Shown here: positions 1-8,728 of the stretch, piece after piece
Numbering within the stretch: the first letter of the stretch is position 1
How the letters are laid out: each line of letters begins with the position of its first letter
Assembly (NCBI RefSeq): GCF_000242615.2
Contig: NZ_KI912268.1
Span: 1,770,551-1,834,550, forward strand
Direction of reading: 5' to 3'
Origin: Holophaga foetida DSM 6591
GTDB taxonomy: Bacteria > Acidobacteriota > Holophagae > Holophagales > Holophagaceae
DNA length: 64,000 nt
Program-made: the position numbers and the translations under genes
The notes under the pieces: generated by a model
What the model was told of the DNA's origin: nothing
The model's input: only the letters and a program-made list of their open reading frames with translations
The model's database searches: none

Positions 1-363
1 CCGACTCACGGGCTCCTGGCATCGGGCGGTTGCATCCAACACCATCTCGACGACACCCTCTGTATGGCGATCCACCGGGGCCAGAGCACCGATTTCCACC
101 CCCAATCGCCGAGCGATAGAGGAGCGCACTGAGGCAACGTTGAGCACCTCCCCCTCGATCTCACTCGTTCGAAGCACATCCTCCGTCAGGGCCGCCAGGC
201 ACGCCTGTCCCCGCAACTCCACCCCGATGTCCACCATGCGGCCCAACAGCATGCCCTGGGCCCGGCTGACATCGGCCAGGAGGCCCGCCAGGGTTCCCAA
301 GTCGTAGCGCCAAACCGGCCAATCCGGATCCTGCCAGATGTAGTGATAATCGCCGCTCATCAT
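1..363 (-). CDS. Fic family protein, N-terminal part (cut by window edge)
   Basis: Reading from 363 down to the left edge gives about 120 residues that match the N-terminal DUF4172-type region of Fic proteins: an early YIWQDPDWPVWRYD segment, then QGMLLGRM, a SEIEGE motif (the inhibitory-helix-like S-x-x-x-E-G type element of Fic proteins), RSSIARRLG and EGVVEMVLDAT. The catalytic HPFx[D/E]GN[G/K]R loop would lie outside the window. Fic proteins transfer AMP or related groups to target proteins; whether this one is a toxin or housekeeping regulator cannot be said. Two in-frame ATG codons sit at 363 and 360 and no Shine-Dalgarno sequence precedes them; a promoter at 370-398 places the start of transcription at or next to the first ATG, so 363 was chosen. 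Confidence 0.85.
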   Translation of the reverse strand, partial: MMSGDYHYIWQDPDWPVWRYDLGTLAGLLADVSRAQGMLLGRMVDIGVELRGQACLAALTEDVLRTSEIEGEVLNVASVRSSIARRLGVEIGALAPVDRHTEGVVEMVLDATARCQEPVSR

Positions 364-369
364 GCGGAG

Positions 370-398
370 ATTGTATGTCCCATTCGCTTCATACGCAA
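370..398 (-). promoter_or_regulatory. Candidate promoter of the Fic gene, leaderless type
   Basis: On the minus strand a TTGCGT (398-393) and TACAAT (375-370) pair is separated by 17 bases. Only six bases lie between the -10 hexamer and the ATG at 363, so the transcript would start at or within a base of the start codon. This agrees with the lack of a ribosome binding site. The -35 hexamer matches consensus only in its TTG half. Confidence 0.4.
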
Positions 399-928
399 GA
401 TATTGACCGCAAAGCACGCGGCGAATACGCACTCAATCGCCGCACCTCACTTTGTCTGCCCGCCCGTGAACGACTGCGCCCTGATTAATCCGGGTTGGCC
501 CACCGATCAGAAGGAGCCTTGCATCCCATCATCCGATGGGGACACCGAGGCAGTCCGATGGATGTCCTGGGAAACCACCAGCCAGGTGATCAGCCGACTC
601 TCCTGAACCGACACCCTGGTGCATAGGGCGATACTGCACATGTCGGGACGTGACGGGACGTCAGAGAACGTGAACCCAGACGCAGTTTGGGCCACCTTTT
701 GAAAAGTGGCCCGGTGCTCACGGCGTCCCTCATCACAGCGATTTGTGCCTACTCAGTATGACCCGTGATTCCCAACATGATTCCCGTGGTTAGAACCCCT
801 TCAGGGTCAGCCAGGGCAAGAACTGGAATCATGGGCGAGCAACAACTCGCCGGACACCTTGGTCTCAGAGGTCCGAATGATTCTGGAGCACCGCTGAGTG
901 ACACCCGAGCGCCCATCATCTGCCGTGA
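399..928. other. Intergenic stretch without a recognisable gene
   Basis: About 530 bases between the Fic promoter and the hpdA stop codon. Short open frames exist on both strands but none has a recognisable motif or convincing start. The only structures seen are an imperfect hairpin at 689-712 (GGGCCAC / GTGGCCC arms with a T4/A4 extension) and a 6-bp hairpin at 834-851 (GGCGAG / CTCGCC) downstream of hpdA. Neither has a proper T-run, so a terminator for hpdA is possible but unproven. Confidence 0.5.
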
Positions 929-1870
929 TCAGAAGGGAGTGTTCTCTCCGATGTAGCAAGCGATGTTGTGCTTGAGATACAGCTGCTGGAGACGCTCCAG
1001 GGCCCCAGGGGCCACGTTCCCGCGACCGGAGGTATAGGCATAGTCCTTCCCCAGCTGGTTCCACTTCGTCTCCCCGAGGGGGTGGAACGTGAGGAGGTTG
1101 ATCTCGTACAGCCCGTGGGTGTTCATGAAATCGATGACCTGCAGCGCATTGGCTTCGTCGTCATTGAAGCCACCGATGGTCGGCTGACGCAGGACAAGGC
1201 GCCCCCCCCAGTCGGAGGCCCTGAGCGCCGCGATGTTCGACAGGATCAGATCGTTCGCGACGCCTGTCCCTTCCCGGTGGCGATCCCTGTCCATGTGCTT
1301 GACATCAATGAACGCGAAGTCGACATAAGGCATTACCCCGAGAAAGATGTCGCGGCTCACGCATGCGCTCGTCTCGATGGCGGTGTGGATCTGCAACACA
1401 CGACACCGTTCAAGCACCTCCAGCAGGAAGCCGTGCTGCACGAGGGGATCGCCCCCGGTGAAGGTGACGCCTCCATCGGGCCCCCAGTTGTTGAAGTCGC
1501 GCCGCAGGATGCTGACGAGTTCATCGACGGTGTAATCCTTGACGCACTGTTTGAGGACGCTGTTCGGACAGCTGGCAACACAGTCGAAGGTCCTGCAGTC
1601 TAGGCAGGTCTCCCGCGTGAGGCGATGCCTGCCGTCGCCATCGAAGCGGATCGAGCCGCTCGGGCACGCATCCCTGCATGCCCGGCAGCCCTTATCCCAC
1701 TTGCACAAATTTTCCGCATACATCAAGTGCTTGCTGACGACCCAGCTTTCCGGATTGGCGCACCAGGCGCACTGGAGCGGACAGCCCGTCAGGAAAACGC
1801 TCGTCCTGCAGCCCGGCCCATCATGGACTGAGAAGCTCTGTATGTCGAAAAGATGCCCTTTCACAGCCAT
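929..1870 (-). CDS. hpdA: 4-hydroxyphenylacetate decarboxylase activating enzyme (radical SAM)
   Basis: A 313-residue glycyl-radical-enzyme activase that would use S-adenosylmethionine and a [4Fe-4S] cluster to install the glycyl radical on HpdB. The SAM-cluster motif C-x3-C-x2-C is at residues 30, 34 and 37 (TGCPLQCAWC). An inserted ferredoxin-like segment follows with two Cys-rich stretches (CKWDKGCRACRDACP and CLDCRTFDCVASCP), as in HpdA and other activases of the non-PFL type. Radical-SAM fold motifs GGVTFTGGDP and HIAIETSA-like strands are present. It is the last gene of hpdB-hpdC-hpdA, six bases after hpdC, the arrangement known for clostridial HPAD operons. Function is inferred from family and the very clear identity of the partner genes. 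Confidence 0.93.
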   Translation of the reverse strand: MAVKGHLFDIQSFSVHDGPGCRTSVFLTGCPLQCAWCANPESWVVSKHLMYAENLCKWDKGCRACRDACPSGSIRFDGDGRHRLTRETCLDCRTFDCVASCPNSVLKQCVKDYTVDELVSILRRDFNNWGPDGGVTFTGGDPLVQHGFLLEVLERCRVLQIHTAIETSACVSRDIFLGVMPYVDFAFIDVKHMDRDRHREGTGVANDLILSNIAALRASDWGGRLVLRQPTIGGFNDDEANALQVIDFMNTHGLYEINLLTFHPLGETKWNQLGKDYAYTSGRGNVAPGALERLQQLYLKHNIACYIGENTPF

Positions 1871-1876
1871 CTCAGC

Positions 1877-2137
1877 TCACTCAGCCCGATACCCGGAGCA
1901 GGTACAGGCGTTCATGGAGGCATAGGCCCAGTCCGCCTTCCCGAGGCCGCGGCAGGTGCCGATGCCATATTTGTCGGGCTCGACGAAGTGAACGCAGATG
2001 CCGCACTTTTCGGCGGGCGTGAAGCCCTTGCAGGCTTCACTGCCTTCGCCATCGATCTGGACCACCGCCTTGCACAGCGCGCAGATGCCCTTTTCGCAAT
2101 CCAGGTTGATGTACTTCTTGCAATCAAAATGCTTCAT
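1877..2137 (-). CDS. hpdC: 4-hydroxyphenylacetate decarboxylase small subunit
   Basis: An 86-residue cysteine-rich protein, the usual size of the HPAD gamma subunit. The two iron-sulfur cluster sites of the family can be read directly: His3, Cys6, Cys19 and Cys36 for one [4Fe-4S] cluster and Cys45, Cys48, Cys62 and Cys80 for the second; extra cysteines are at 14, 22 and 78. In the characterised enzymes this subunit binds the large subunit and regulates its oligomeric state and radical. The gene lies between hpdB (39-base gap) and hpdA (6-base gap) on the same strand. A dedicated small subunit separates HPAD from most other glycyl radical enzymes and strengthens the operon call. Confidence 0.95.
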   Translation of the reverse strand: MKHFDCKKYINLDCEKGICALCKAVVQIDGEGSEACKGFTPAEKCGICVHFVEPDKYGIGTCRGLGKADWAYASMNACTCSGYRAE

Positions 2138-2176
2138 ACCAAAAATCTCCAGAGAAATCGGATAAGAGGAAGCTCA

Positions 2177-4870
2177 TCAGGCGTCGTATTCGGTCCGGTA
2201 GATGACTTCGTCCTGGATGGGCTTGCCGATCTCGCACCAGTACTGGGTGAAGCCCGCCACACGGACCATCAGGTCCCGGTATGCTTCCGGCTTCGCCTGG
2301 GCCTGCCGCAACTCGTTCGAATCGACGATGTTGAACTGAACGTGGAAGCCGCCCTTCCGCATGTAGGCCCGGACGATGTCCAGCAGCTTCCGCGTGCCGT
2401 TGAGGCCCCGGATCGCCGTCGGGTGCAGCTTGAGGTTCATCTGCGCATTCTGGTGCATCGAGTGGTCGTAGACGGTCGCGGATTCGAAGATCGCGTAGAT
2501 GCCGTTCTTGTCGCTACCGGCCGCCGCGGAGAGGGAACCGTCCGAATAGGTGGTGCCCGCCAGTCGCCCATCGGCCGTCGCCAGGGTCACGAAACCCTGG
2601 GGACCGTGGGTCGAGACGGAGATCTGGCACAGGTAGAGGGGCTTGCCATAGTAGGACTTGTAGTTCGGCAGCATCTCATACAGGTAGTAGTGGTAGTCCT
2701 TCAGGATGCTGTCGACATAGGCGTCGGCGTTGCCGTACTTGGGGGCGTTGACGCAGGCGGCGAAGATTTTCTCAAACTTCGGGCTGTCAGGCGTGCCGGT
2801 GCGCACATCCGGCGAGAAGACGCCAGTCTGGTAGGCCGTCTCGAAGCCGAAGTTATGGACCAGGGCATCCGCCATCTCTTCAAGGGAGAAGGTCTTCTCG
2901 TCGTAGACGTTCTTCTTGATGGACGCCAGGGAGTTGATGTAAGTGATCGTGCCGCAGGACTCGAAGTTGATGGTCGCGTTGTAGCGCGAACCCATCATGC
3001 CGATGTCCCGGCCCTTGGCGAAGCAGTCCGGCTTCAGCAGGGAATTGACGATCGGCGGGTTCTTCGTGCGCCAGATATCCATCTGGACGTTGTTGACCTT
3101 GTTGACGACATCGGTGGTGAGCTCGACGTATTTCTCCCACTGGTCGACCATCTCCTCGTAGGAGGCAAAGGTCCGGTTGTGGGCCGGATAGACCTGCTTG
3201 CCCGTTCGCTTGTCCTGGCCGTTCGTGAGCACCAGTTCCAGGACCTTGGGCAGGCCGATGAAGTGGACGCCCGTGCCGCAGGTGGGGGACGCGCCGCCGG
3301 GGATCATCGTCACCTTGCCGTTGTAGTGAAGCGGCAGGAAGCAGCCGGGGGCGGATTCCAGGCAGCCGCCGAGGCACCAGGCCCGAGCGTCGTGCAGGTC
3401 CATGCCTTCGGGGCCGTAATGGCGGAGCATGAAGTTCATGCCGGTCTGGTTGTTCATCCAGGCGGGATAGCCGAGGCCCAGCTTGGTGCAGGACGCGGCC
3501 TTCATCAGGAAGTCTTCCGGCGTCTTCTCGTCGTACAGGACGCTCAGGGTTGGCTGAGGCGTCTTGTTACGCATCCCCGCCTCGACGATCAGGTATTCCA
3601 GCGGGGTGACGGCGGTAAGGCCGTCGTAGCTCTGGCCGCCCAGGGACAGGTTGTTGAAGGTGTTGCCGGAAAGGACGCCGCCGGAGACACCGGCCGAGGC
3701 GAAGCACTCGATGCAGGAGATCTTGATCCGGTATAGCTCCAGCAGCTCGATGATCTGCTCGTCGTCCATGACGCCGTCGGCGATGTCCTTCTCGTAGTAT
3801 GGCTGGAGGATCTGGCCGAGCCTGCCGATGGAGAGGCCCGACTGCGGATCCTCGTTGACGACACCCAGGTGGCAGCACAGCGTCATCTGGATGGCCTCCC
3901 AGAAACTGGCGGGCTTCTTGTGGGCGACGTTCGCCATGACTTCGGCGATCTTCTGGTAGTTGGCCCGGAGGGCGGCGTCCGTCTCGATGGAGGCCAGGTA
4001 TCCCGCCTGCTTGGCGTAGTTCTCACACCACGCGGAGAGGCCCTGGGTGATCTCTTTCATGGCGACGTAATAGTAGCCGCGGCTCATGCCGAGGATGCCG
4101 TCATCACCGGCCTCGCCCATGACCTCAGCGATCTTCTCCTCGCACAGTTCGATGATCCGGTCGAAGCCGTATTCGAGGGGCATGTAGTAGTTGATGACCT
4201 CGCGCCCCTGGGGGATGGCCCAGGAATCGAACATGCAGATGACGGCGTCCATGATCCGCTGCTCCTGGTCGAAGCCAGGCGTAAGTGCGGCATACTTCGC
4301 GCTCAGGTCCTCGATGGAACAGCCATCCCAGGGCCTGGAGGTCTTCACCAGGACCGGGATCTCCTCCTTCCGCATGCCGAACTTCTTCGCAATGGAGATG
4401 ACGCTGCCGTAGCTCTGGGTCACATTCCCGCCGCCGTTGCCGACCACGCTGACCGAATCCGCTTCGCTTTCGGCGGGGGCGTCCACCTCGTTCATCAGCG
4501 CTTCGGCCTGGGCGTTGAAAAAGCTCGCGCAGACCCAGGGGAACGGAAAGGCCCCGCGGACATTCTTCGTCTTGTTCATGACGAGCTTTTCGTAGGGCAG
4601 GATGGTCGGCGTGATGTGCGAGAGACAGGCGGCCATGGCCTTGGCGCGACGGACGATCGTCACATCCCCTTCGTTCTCCCACCATGTCCTGTTGTACCAG
4701 TACGGGACCTCCATGTCGGCCGTGGCCTTCAGGTTGTAGTAAACCTCCATGAGCCGCTGGGTGCTTTCCTTGGCTTCGGGGATCTTGTATTCCTGCGCAT
4801 CGACGACATCGGCCAAAGGGATACCGCGGCGTTTCAAGACGTCTTCGAGGGAAATCACGTTCGAATTCAT
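2177..4870 (-). CDS. hpdB: 4-hydroxyphenylacetate decarboxylase large (glycyl radical) subunit
   Basis: An 897-residue glycyl radical enzyme that decarboxylates 4-hydroxyphenylacetate (from tyrosine) to p-cresol. Every residue I recall as active-site in the crystallised clostridial HPAD falls at the same number here: Phe214, Ser344, Phe405, Cys503 and Glu505 (GGCLES), His536, Glu637 and the radical glycine Gly873 in RVAGFT near the C-terminus. The length is also the family length. A GAGGT ribosome site precedes the ATG at 4870. It heads a three-gene operon with hpdC and hpdA and is divergent from a LysR regulator. The substrate could in principle be another arylacetate, but the residue match makes 4-hydroxyphenylacetate most likely. 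Confidence 0.95.
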   Translation of the reverse strand: MNSNVISLEDVLKRRGIPLADVVDAQEYKIPEAKESTQRLMEVYYNLKATADMEVPYWYNRTWWENEGDVTIVRRAKAMAACLSHITPTILPYEKLVMNKTKNVRGAFPFPWVCASFFNAQAEALMNEVDAPAESEADSVSVVGNGGGNVTQSYGSVISIAKKFGMRKEEIPVLVKTSRPWDGCSIEDLSAKYAALTPGFDQEQRIMDAVICMFDSWAIPQGREVINYYMPLEYGFDRIIELCEEKIAEVMGEAGDDGILGMSRGYYYVAMKEITQGLSAWCENYAKQAGYLASIETDAALRANYQKIAEVMANVAHKKPASFWEAIQMTLCCHLGVVNEDPQSGLSIGRLGQILQPYYEKDIADGVMDDEQIIELLELYRIKISCIECFASAGVSGGVLSGNTFNNLSLGGQSYDGLTAVTPLEYLIVEAGMRNKTPQPTLSVLYDEKTPEDFLMKAASCTKLGLGYPAWMNNQTGMNFMLRHYGPEGMDLHDARAWCLGGCLESAPGCFLPLHYNGKVTMIPGGASPTCGTGVHFIGLPKVLELVLTNGQDKRTGKQVYPAHNRTFASYEEMVDQWEKYVELTTDVVNKVNNVQMDIWRTKNPPIVNSLLKPDCFAKGRDIGMMGSRYNATINFESCGTITYINSLASIKKNVYDEKTFSLEEMADALVHNFGFETAYQTGVFSPDVRTGTPDSPKFEKIFAACVNAPKYGNADAYVDSILKDYHYYLYEMLPNYKSYYGKPLYLCQISVSTHGPQGFVTLATADGRLAGTTYSDGSLSAAAGSDKNGIYAIFESATVYDHSMHQNAQMNLKLHPTAIRGLNGTRKLLDIVRAYMRKGGFHVQFNIVDSNELRQAQAKPEAYRDLMVRVAGFTQYWCEIGKPIQDEVIYRTEYDA

Positions 4871-5047
4871 GCTCGCACCTCATCTATTGTGGAAAACCTG
4901 TACCTACATCCCCCCTGGTGGCGACAACAGCTACTGAGCCCCAGATTGGCCAACGGCTCTCGGGACCCCGCAGAGGTGCTGATGAGCCCCCTCGGATCAC
5001 CCAAGATCATGGGAAGACCAAACTAGAACGTCCAACACCGTTTTATT

Positions 5048-5079
5048 GGCAAACCTATATCATTTTGATATGGTTTGCC
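5048..5079. promoter_or_regulatory. Inverted repeat between hpdB and lysR, candidate LysR operator and promoter
   Basis: The arms GGCAAACC-T-ATATC and GATATGGTTTGCC pair over 13 bases with one bulged T, around an ATTTT centre. The repeat lies 12 bases before the lysR start codon in the hpdB-lysR divergent region. A TTGGCA (5046-5051), 17-base spacer and TATGGT (5069-5074) promoter-like pair for lysR overlaps the palindrome, so a bound regulator would occlude it. LysR proteins commonly autoregulate through such dyads; that role is inferred here. Confidence 0.55.
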
Positions 5080-5091
5080 CCAGGAGGAAGC

Positions 5092-5988
5092 ATGGAGCTC
5101 CGGCACCTACGGTATTTCGTGGCCGTTGCAGAGACGGAGAACTACACGCAGGCAGCCCGCCAGCTGCGCATTGCCCAGCCTGCCCTCTCCCAGCGGATGA
5201 AGGATCTGGAGGCGGAACTGGGGCTCACCCTGTTCGTGCCCAAGGGGCGGGGCATCCGCCTCACACCAGCGGGGCGCTACTACTTGGCAGAAGTGCGTCA
5301 AATGCTGGAGCGCCTCGCGACTGCGAGCGATGCCGCACGGCAGATCCAGCGGGGAGAAGTGGGATCCCTCCGCTTGGCCACCTTGGAGACCCTCTCCCTC
5401 GTCGAGCCTCTCCCCAAACTTCTCCAGGAGCTGCGAACCCGCCACCCAGGCCTGCACCTCAAGCTGGTGGGGATGCACTATCAAGCCCAGAACGAAGCCC
5501 TGCGCAATGGGAGCATCGACGTGGGGATCGTCGACCACCACCCCACCCAGGACATGGAGGTTTCGGCACTGCCCATCCTGGATATCCCCATCCTCGCCAT
5601 GCTTCCCGCGCAGCACCCCCTTGCAGACCGCCCGTCCCTGAAACTGGAGGACCTGGAAGGTCTGGATTTCATCTGGCCCGAGGCTGAAGCGAGCACCTCG
5701 TACTGGACGATCTTCCGGAAAGCCTTTGAAGGCCGGACCTGGAGGCCGAGGGTGGTGCAGGAGGCCAGCAGCTTCGCCACCACGGCAAGCCTGGTATCTG
5801 CAGGATTCGGCTGCGCACTTGGGATCGCGGTCCCGCCCAATACCATCCTGAAAGGCATTGTCCAGATCCCGATCGAGGACATCGATCTCCGGCTCAAAGT
5901 CCACCTTGTGTGGCGCCCGGACAATCCCTCCCCCGTCCTCCAACGCTTCCTGGAAGTCGCCATGGAGGTGATCAGAGATCATCCGTGA
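5092..5988 (+). CDS. LysR-family transcriptional regulator
   Basis: A 298-residue LysR-type regulator: N-terminal winged helix-turn-helix at about residues 1-60 (MELRHLRYFVAVAE, then the ARQLRIAQPALSQRMKDLE recognition region) and a periplasmic-binding-protein-like effector domain from about residue 90. The ATG at 5092 was chosen because AGGAGG lies directly upstream at 5082-5087 and the protein then begins at the normal LysR N-terminus; a longer frame to 4918 is not supported. It is transcribed away from hpdBCA, the usual position for the regulator of an adjacent catabolic operon, so it probably controls hpdB with an aromatic acid as effector. No effector can be read from the sequence. Confidence 0.92.
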   Translation: MELRHLRYFVAVAETENYTQAARQLRIAQPALSQRMKDLEAELGLTLFVPKGRGIRLTPAGRYYLAEVRQMLERLATASDAARQIQRGEVGSLRLATLETLSLVEPLPKLLQELRTRHPGLHLKLVGMHYQAQNEALRNGSIDVGIVDHHPTQDMEVSALPILDIPILAMLPAQHPLADRPSLKLEDLEGLDFIWPEAEASTSYWTIFRKAFEGRTWRPRVVQEASSFATTASLVSAGFGCALGIAVPPNTILKGIVQIPIEDIDLRLKVHLVWRPDNPSPVLQRFLEVAMEVIRDHP

Positions 5989-6112
5989 ATCATTCCAACC
6001 TGTCGCCAACAAATCACGGCTGCGGCAAGATGCAGGAGACCTAGAAAGCCCGCTACCCTGTCTTCTCGTAGCGAACCAGCAAGCTCCTCCTATCCCCGGA
6101 AGGCAGGGCCCC

Positions 6113-8695
6113 ATGGACTGGCATTCACTCAGGACAGAGCAGGTCATCGAAGCACTGCAGAGTTCGGCGGCGGGGCTTTCTGCGACGGAGGCCCAGAAGC
6201 GGCTGTTAACCTGGGGCCCGAACGAACTGAGCACAGGAAAGAAGCAGCACCCTTTCATGATGTTCCTTCTTCAGTTCACGGACTTCATGATCCTTGTGCT
6301 CATCGCCGCGGCCATCATCGCGGGCTTTCTCGGCGAGGCCATAGACGCCATCGCCATCATCGTCATCGTCCTTCTGAACGCCATTGTGGGATTCATCCAG
6401 GAATACCGGGCCGAGAAGGCCATGGAGGCGCTGAAGCAGATGGCGGCCCCCAGCGCCTCCGTCGTCCGGGAGGGCTCGGCGCGAGCCATCCCGGCATGTA
6501 CCCTGGTCCCTGGCGACCTGGTCCTTCTCGAAGCCGGTGCAGTGGTTCCAGCCGACATGAGGATCATCGAGGCGGCCCTGCTGAAGGTCGAAGAGGCCGC
6601 TCTGACGGGCGAATCGGTCCCCGTGGACAAGGAGACGGCACCTCTCACGGAGCCCGGCCTCACCCTCGGCGACCTGAGGAACATGGCATTCAAGGGCACC
6701 ACCGTCACCTATGGCCGGGCCAAGGGCATCGTGACCGGGACAGGCATGCACACCGAACTGGGGAAGATCGCCACGATGCTCCAGGAGGAGAAAGAGGAGA
6801 AGACCCCTCTCCAGAAGCGGCTGGCCTCCTTCGGGAAGAAGCTGGCCATCGCGGTGCTGGTGATATGCGCCGTGATCTTCGCATTCGGGCTCCTGCGCGG
6901 CGAGCAGCCCCTCCTGATGTTCCTGACGGCGGTATCCCTGGCGGTGGCCGCCATTCCCGAGGCTCTGCCTGCGGTCATCACCATATCCCTCTCCCTGGGC
7001 GCCAGCAGGATGGTGAAGAGCAAGGCCCTCATCCGGAAGCTCCCGGCAGTCGAAACCCTCGGATCGGTCACCTACATCTGCTCCGACAAGACCGGCACCC
7101 TGACGCTGAACAGGATGACGGTGGAGCACTGCTACAGTGACGGAGGATGGTCAGAACCGGCATCAGCCAACGAAAAGCTCCTCCTCGCCATGGCGATTTC
7201 GAACGATTCCAGGCTCTCCCCGGAAGGGGACATCCTGGGTGAGCCCACGGAGAACGCCCTCTGCCTCGCGGCCCTGAAGGGCGGTTTCGACAAGCGGGAA
7301 CTCAGGCAGACCTACCCGCGCGTGGCGGAAATCCCTTTCGATTCCGCCAGGAAGTGCATGACCACCTTCCACAGCACTCCCGAGGGCAAGGTCATTTCCT
7401 TCACCAAGGGCGCCATCGACTCGATCCTGGCCAACGCGGGCAGCACCTCGAAGTCCGGCACCGACGAGTTGAACCGGGCGAACGAGCGGATGGCATCCCA
7501 GGGGATGCGCGTCCTCTGCCTGGCTTACAGGGAATGGGATCAGCTCCCCGAGGCGGTTTCGGCGGAGACCGTGGAGACGGGGCTCACCATCGCCGGATTG
7601 GTGGCCATGGTGGATCCTCCCAGGGAAGAAGTGAAGGCCGCGGTGGCCGAGGCCATCGGCGCGGGAATCGTCCCCGTCATGATCACAGGAGATCACCCGC
7701 TGACCGCCAGGGCCATCGCCCTGAGGCTGGGGATCCTGAAGGAGGGCGGCGAAGCCGTGATGACGGGCGCCATGCTGGCGAACCTCTCAGACGAGGCCCT
7801 TCTTCAGAAGGTTGAAAGGCTCCGGGTCTACGCCAGGGTCGCTCCGGAACAGAAGCTCAGGATCGTGAAAGCGCTCCAGCAGAGGGGACACTTCGCAGCC
7901 ATGACGGGGGACGGGGTGAATGACGCCCCCGCCCTGAAGAAGGCGGATATCGGCATCGCCATGGGCATCACAGGCACCGATGTGACTAAGGAGGCCTCGG
8001 ACCTGATCCTGCTGGACGACAACTTCGCCACGATCATCCGAGCCATCCGTGAGGGCCGGGTGATCTACGACAACATCCGCAAGTTCATCCGCTACCTTCT
8101 CACCACCAATTCCGGCGAGATCTGGACCCTCTTCCTGGCCCCCTTCCTGGGACTGCCCATCCCCCTCCTGCCCATCCACATCCTTTGGGTGAACCTGGTC
8201 ACCGACAGCCTGCCCGCCCTGGCACTCTCCATGGAACCCGCTGAAGGCGATGTGATGAGGCGCAGACCCAGGGCTCCCCAGGAGTCCATCTTCAGCGGCG
8301 GGCTTGGCATCCACGCGGTCTGGGTCGGCCTGCTCATGGGTGCTGTGGTCCTGGGCACCCAGGCCTGGGCCATCCGAACGGGGCATGCGCACTGGCAGAC
8401 CATGGTCTTCACCGTGATCTGCCTGACCCAGCTGGGGCATGTGATGGCCATCCGCTCGGAAAAGCTCTCCCTCTTCAGGATGGGCCTGTTTTCCAACCTC
8501 TATCTCCTGGGGGCGGTGCTCTTCGTGTTCGCGGCGCAGATGGCCACGGTGTATGTCCCCGAGCTGAACAGGATCTTCAAGACGGAACCCCTGACGCTGC
8601 CCGAACTGCTGCTGACCCTGGGCCTGTCGGCAGTGATCTTCATCGCGGTCGAGATCGAGAAAGGCTTCAAGCGAAGGAGGGCACAGCATCCTTGA
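6113..8695 (+). CDS. P-type cation-transporting ATPase (Ca2+-ATPase-like, P2 type)
   Basis: An 860-residue membrane pump. It has the N-terminal cation-ATPase domain (about 1-70), the actuator TGES motif at 165-168, the PEALP motif of M4 at 282-286, the phosphorylated aspartate Asp325 in DKTGTLT, the TGDGVNDAPALK hinge, the NLVTDSLPALAL M6 motif and a C-terminal four-helix cation-ATPase domain. This architecture is that of SERCA/PMR1-like P2 pumps, which move Ca2+ or Mn2+; Na+ is also known for related bacterial and archaeal pumps, so the ion is not certain. The gene stands 33 bases upstream of the V-type ATPase operon and runs the same way, so the two may be cotranscribed. Confidence 0.92.
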   Translation: MDWHSLRTEQVIEALQSSAAGLSATEAQKRLLTWGPNELSTGKKQHPFMMFLLQFTDFMILVLIAAAIIAGFLGEAIDAIAIIVIVLLNAIVGFIQEYRAEKAMEALKQMAAPSASVVREGSARAIPACTLVPGDLVLLEAGAVVPADMRIIEAALLKVEEAALTGESVPVDKETAPLTEPGLTLGDLRNMAFKGTTVTYGRAKGIVTGTGMHTELGKIATMLQEEKEEKTPLQKRLASFGKKLAIAVLVICAVIFAFGLLRGEQPLLMFLTAVSLAVAAIPEALPAVITISLSLGASRMVKSKALIRKLPAVETLGSVTYICSDKTGTLTLNRMTVEHCYSDGGWSEPASANEKLLLAMAISNDSRLSPEGDILGEPTENALCLAALKGGFDKRELRQTYPRVAEIPFDSARKCMTTFHSTPEGKVISFTKGAIDSILANAGSTSKSGTDELNRANERMASQGMRVLCLAYREWDQLPEAVSAETVETGLTIAGLVAMVDPPREEVKAAVAEAIGAGIVPVMITGDHPLTARAIALRLGILKEGGEAVMTGAMLANLSDEALLQKVERLRVYARVAPEQKLRIVKALQQRGHFAAMTGDGVNDAPALKKADIGIAMGITGTDVTKEASDLILLDDNFATIIRAIREGRVIYDNIRKFIRYLLTTNSGEIWTLFLAPFLGLPIPLLPIHILWVNLVTDSLPALALSMEPAEGDVMRRRPRAPQESIFSGGLGIHAVWVGLLMGAVVLGTQAWAIRTGHAHWQTMVFTVICLTQLGHVMAIRSEKLSLFRMGLFSNLYLLGAVLFVFAAQMATVYVPELNRIFKTEPLTLPELLLTLGLSAVIFIAVEIEKGFKRRRAQHP

Positions 8696-8728
8696 ACGAC
8701 CTATATTGAGCCGGGGGAACCCATTGCC

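Noticed and set aside
343..606. 87-codon plus-strand frame overlapping the Fic start
   Set aside because: No family resemblance, antisense to the Fic gene start and no ribosome site.
689..712. Hairpin with GGGCCAC/GTGGCCC arms as the hpdA terminator
   Set aside because: It is more than 200 bases beyond the hpdA stop and lacks a T-run in either direction.
1853..3736. 627-codon plus-strand frame across hpdC and hpdB
   Set aside because: It is the antisense shadow of hpdB; composition follows the GC-rich third codon positions of the real gene.
6051..6073. CGCTAC/GTAGCG hairpin upstream of the P-type ATPase
   Set aside because: Only six base pairs with an 11-base loop; too weak to call.
5107..6258. 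383-codon minus-strand frame over the lysR gene
   Set aside because: Shadow frame; the plus-strand LysR protein has clear motifs and a ribosome site.
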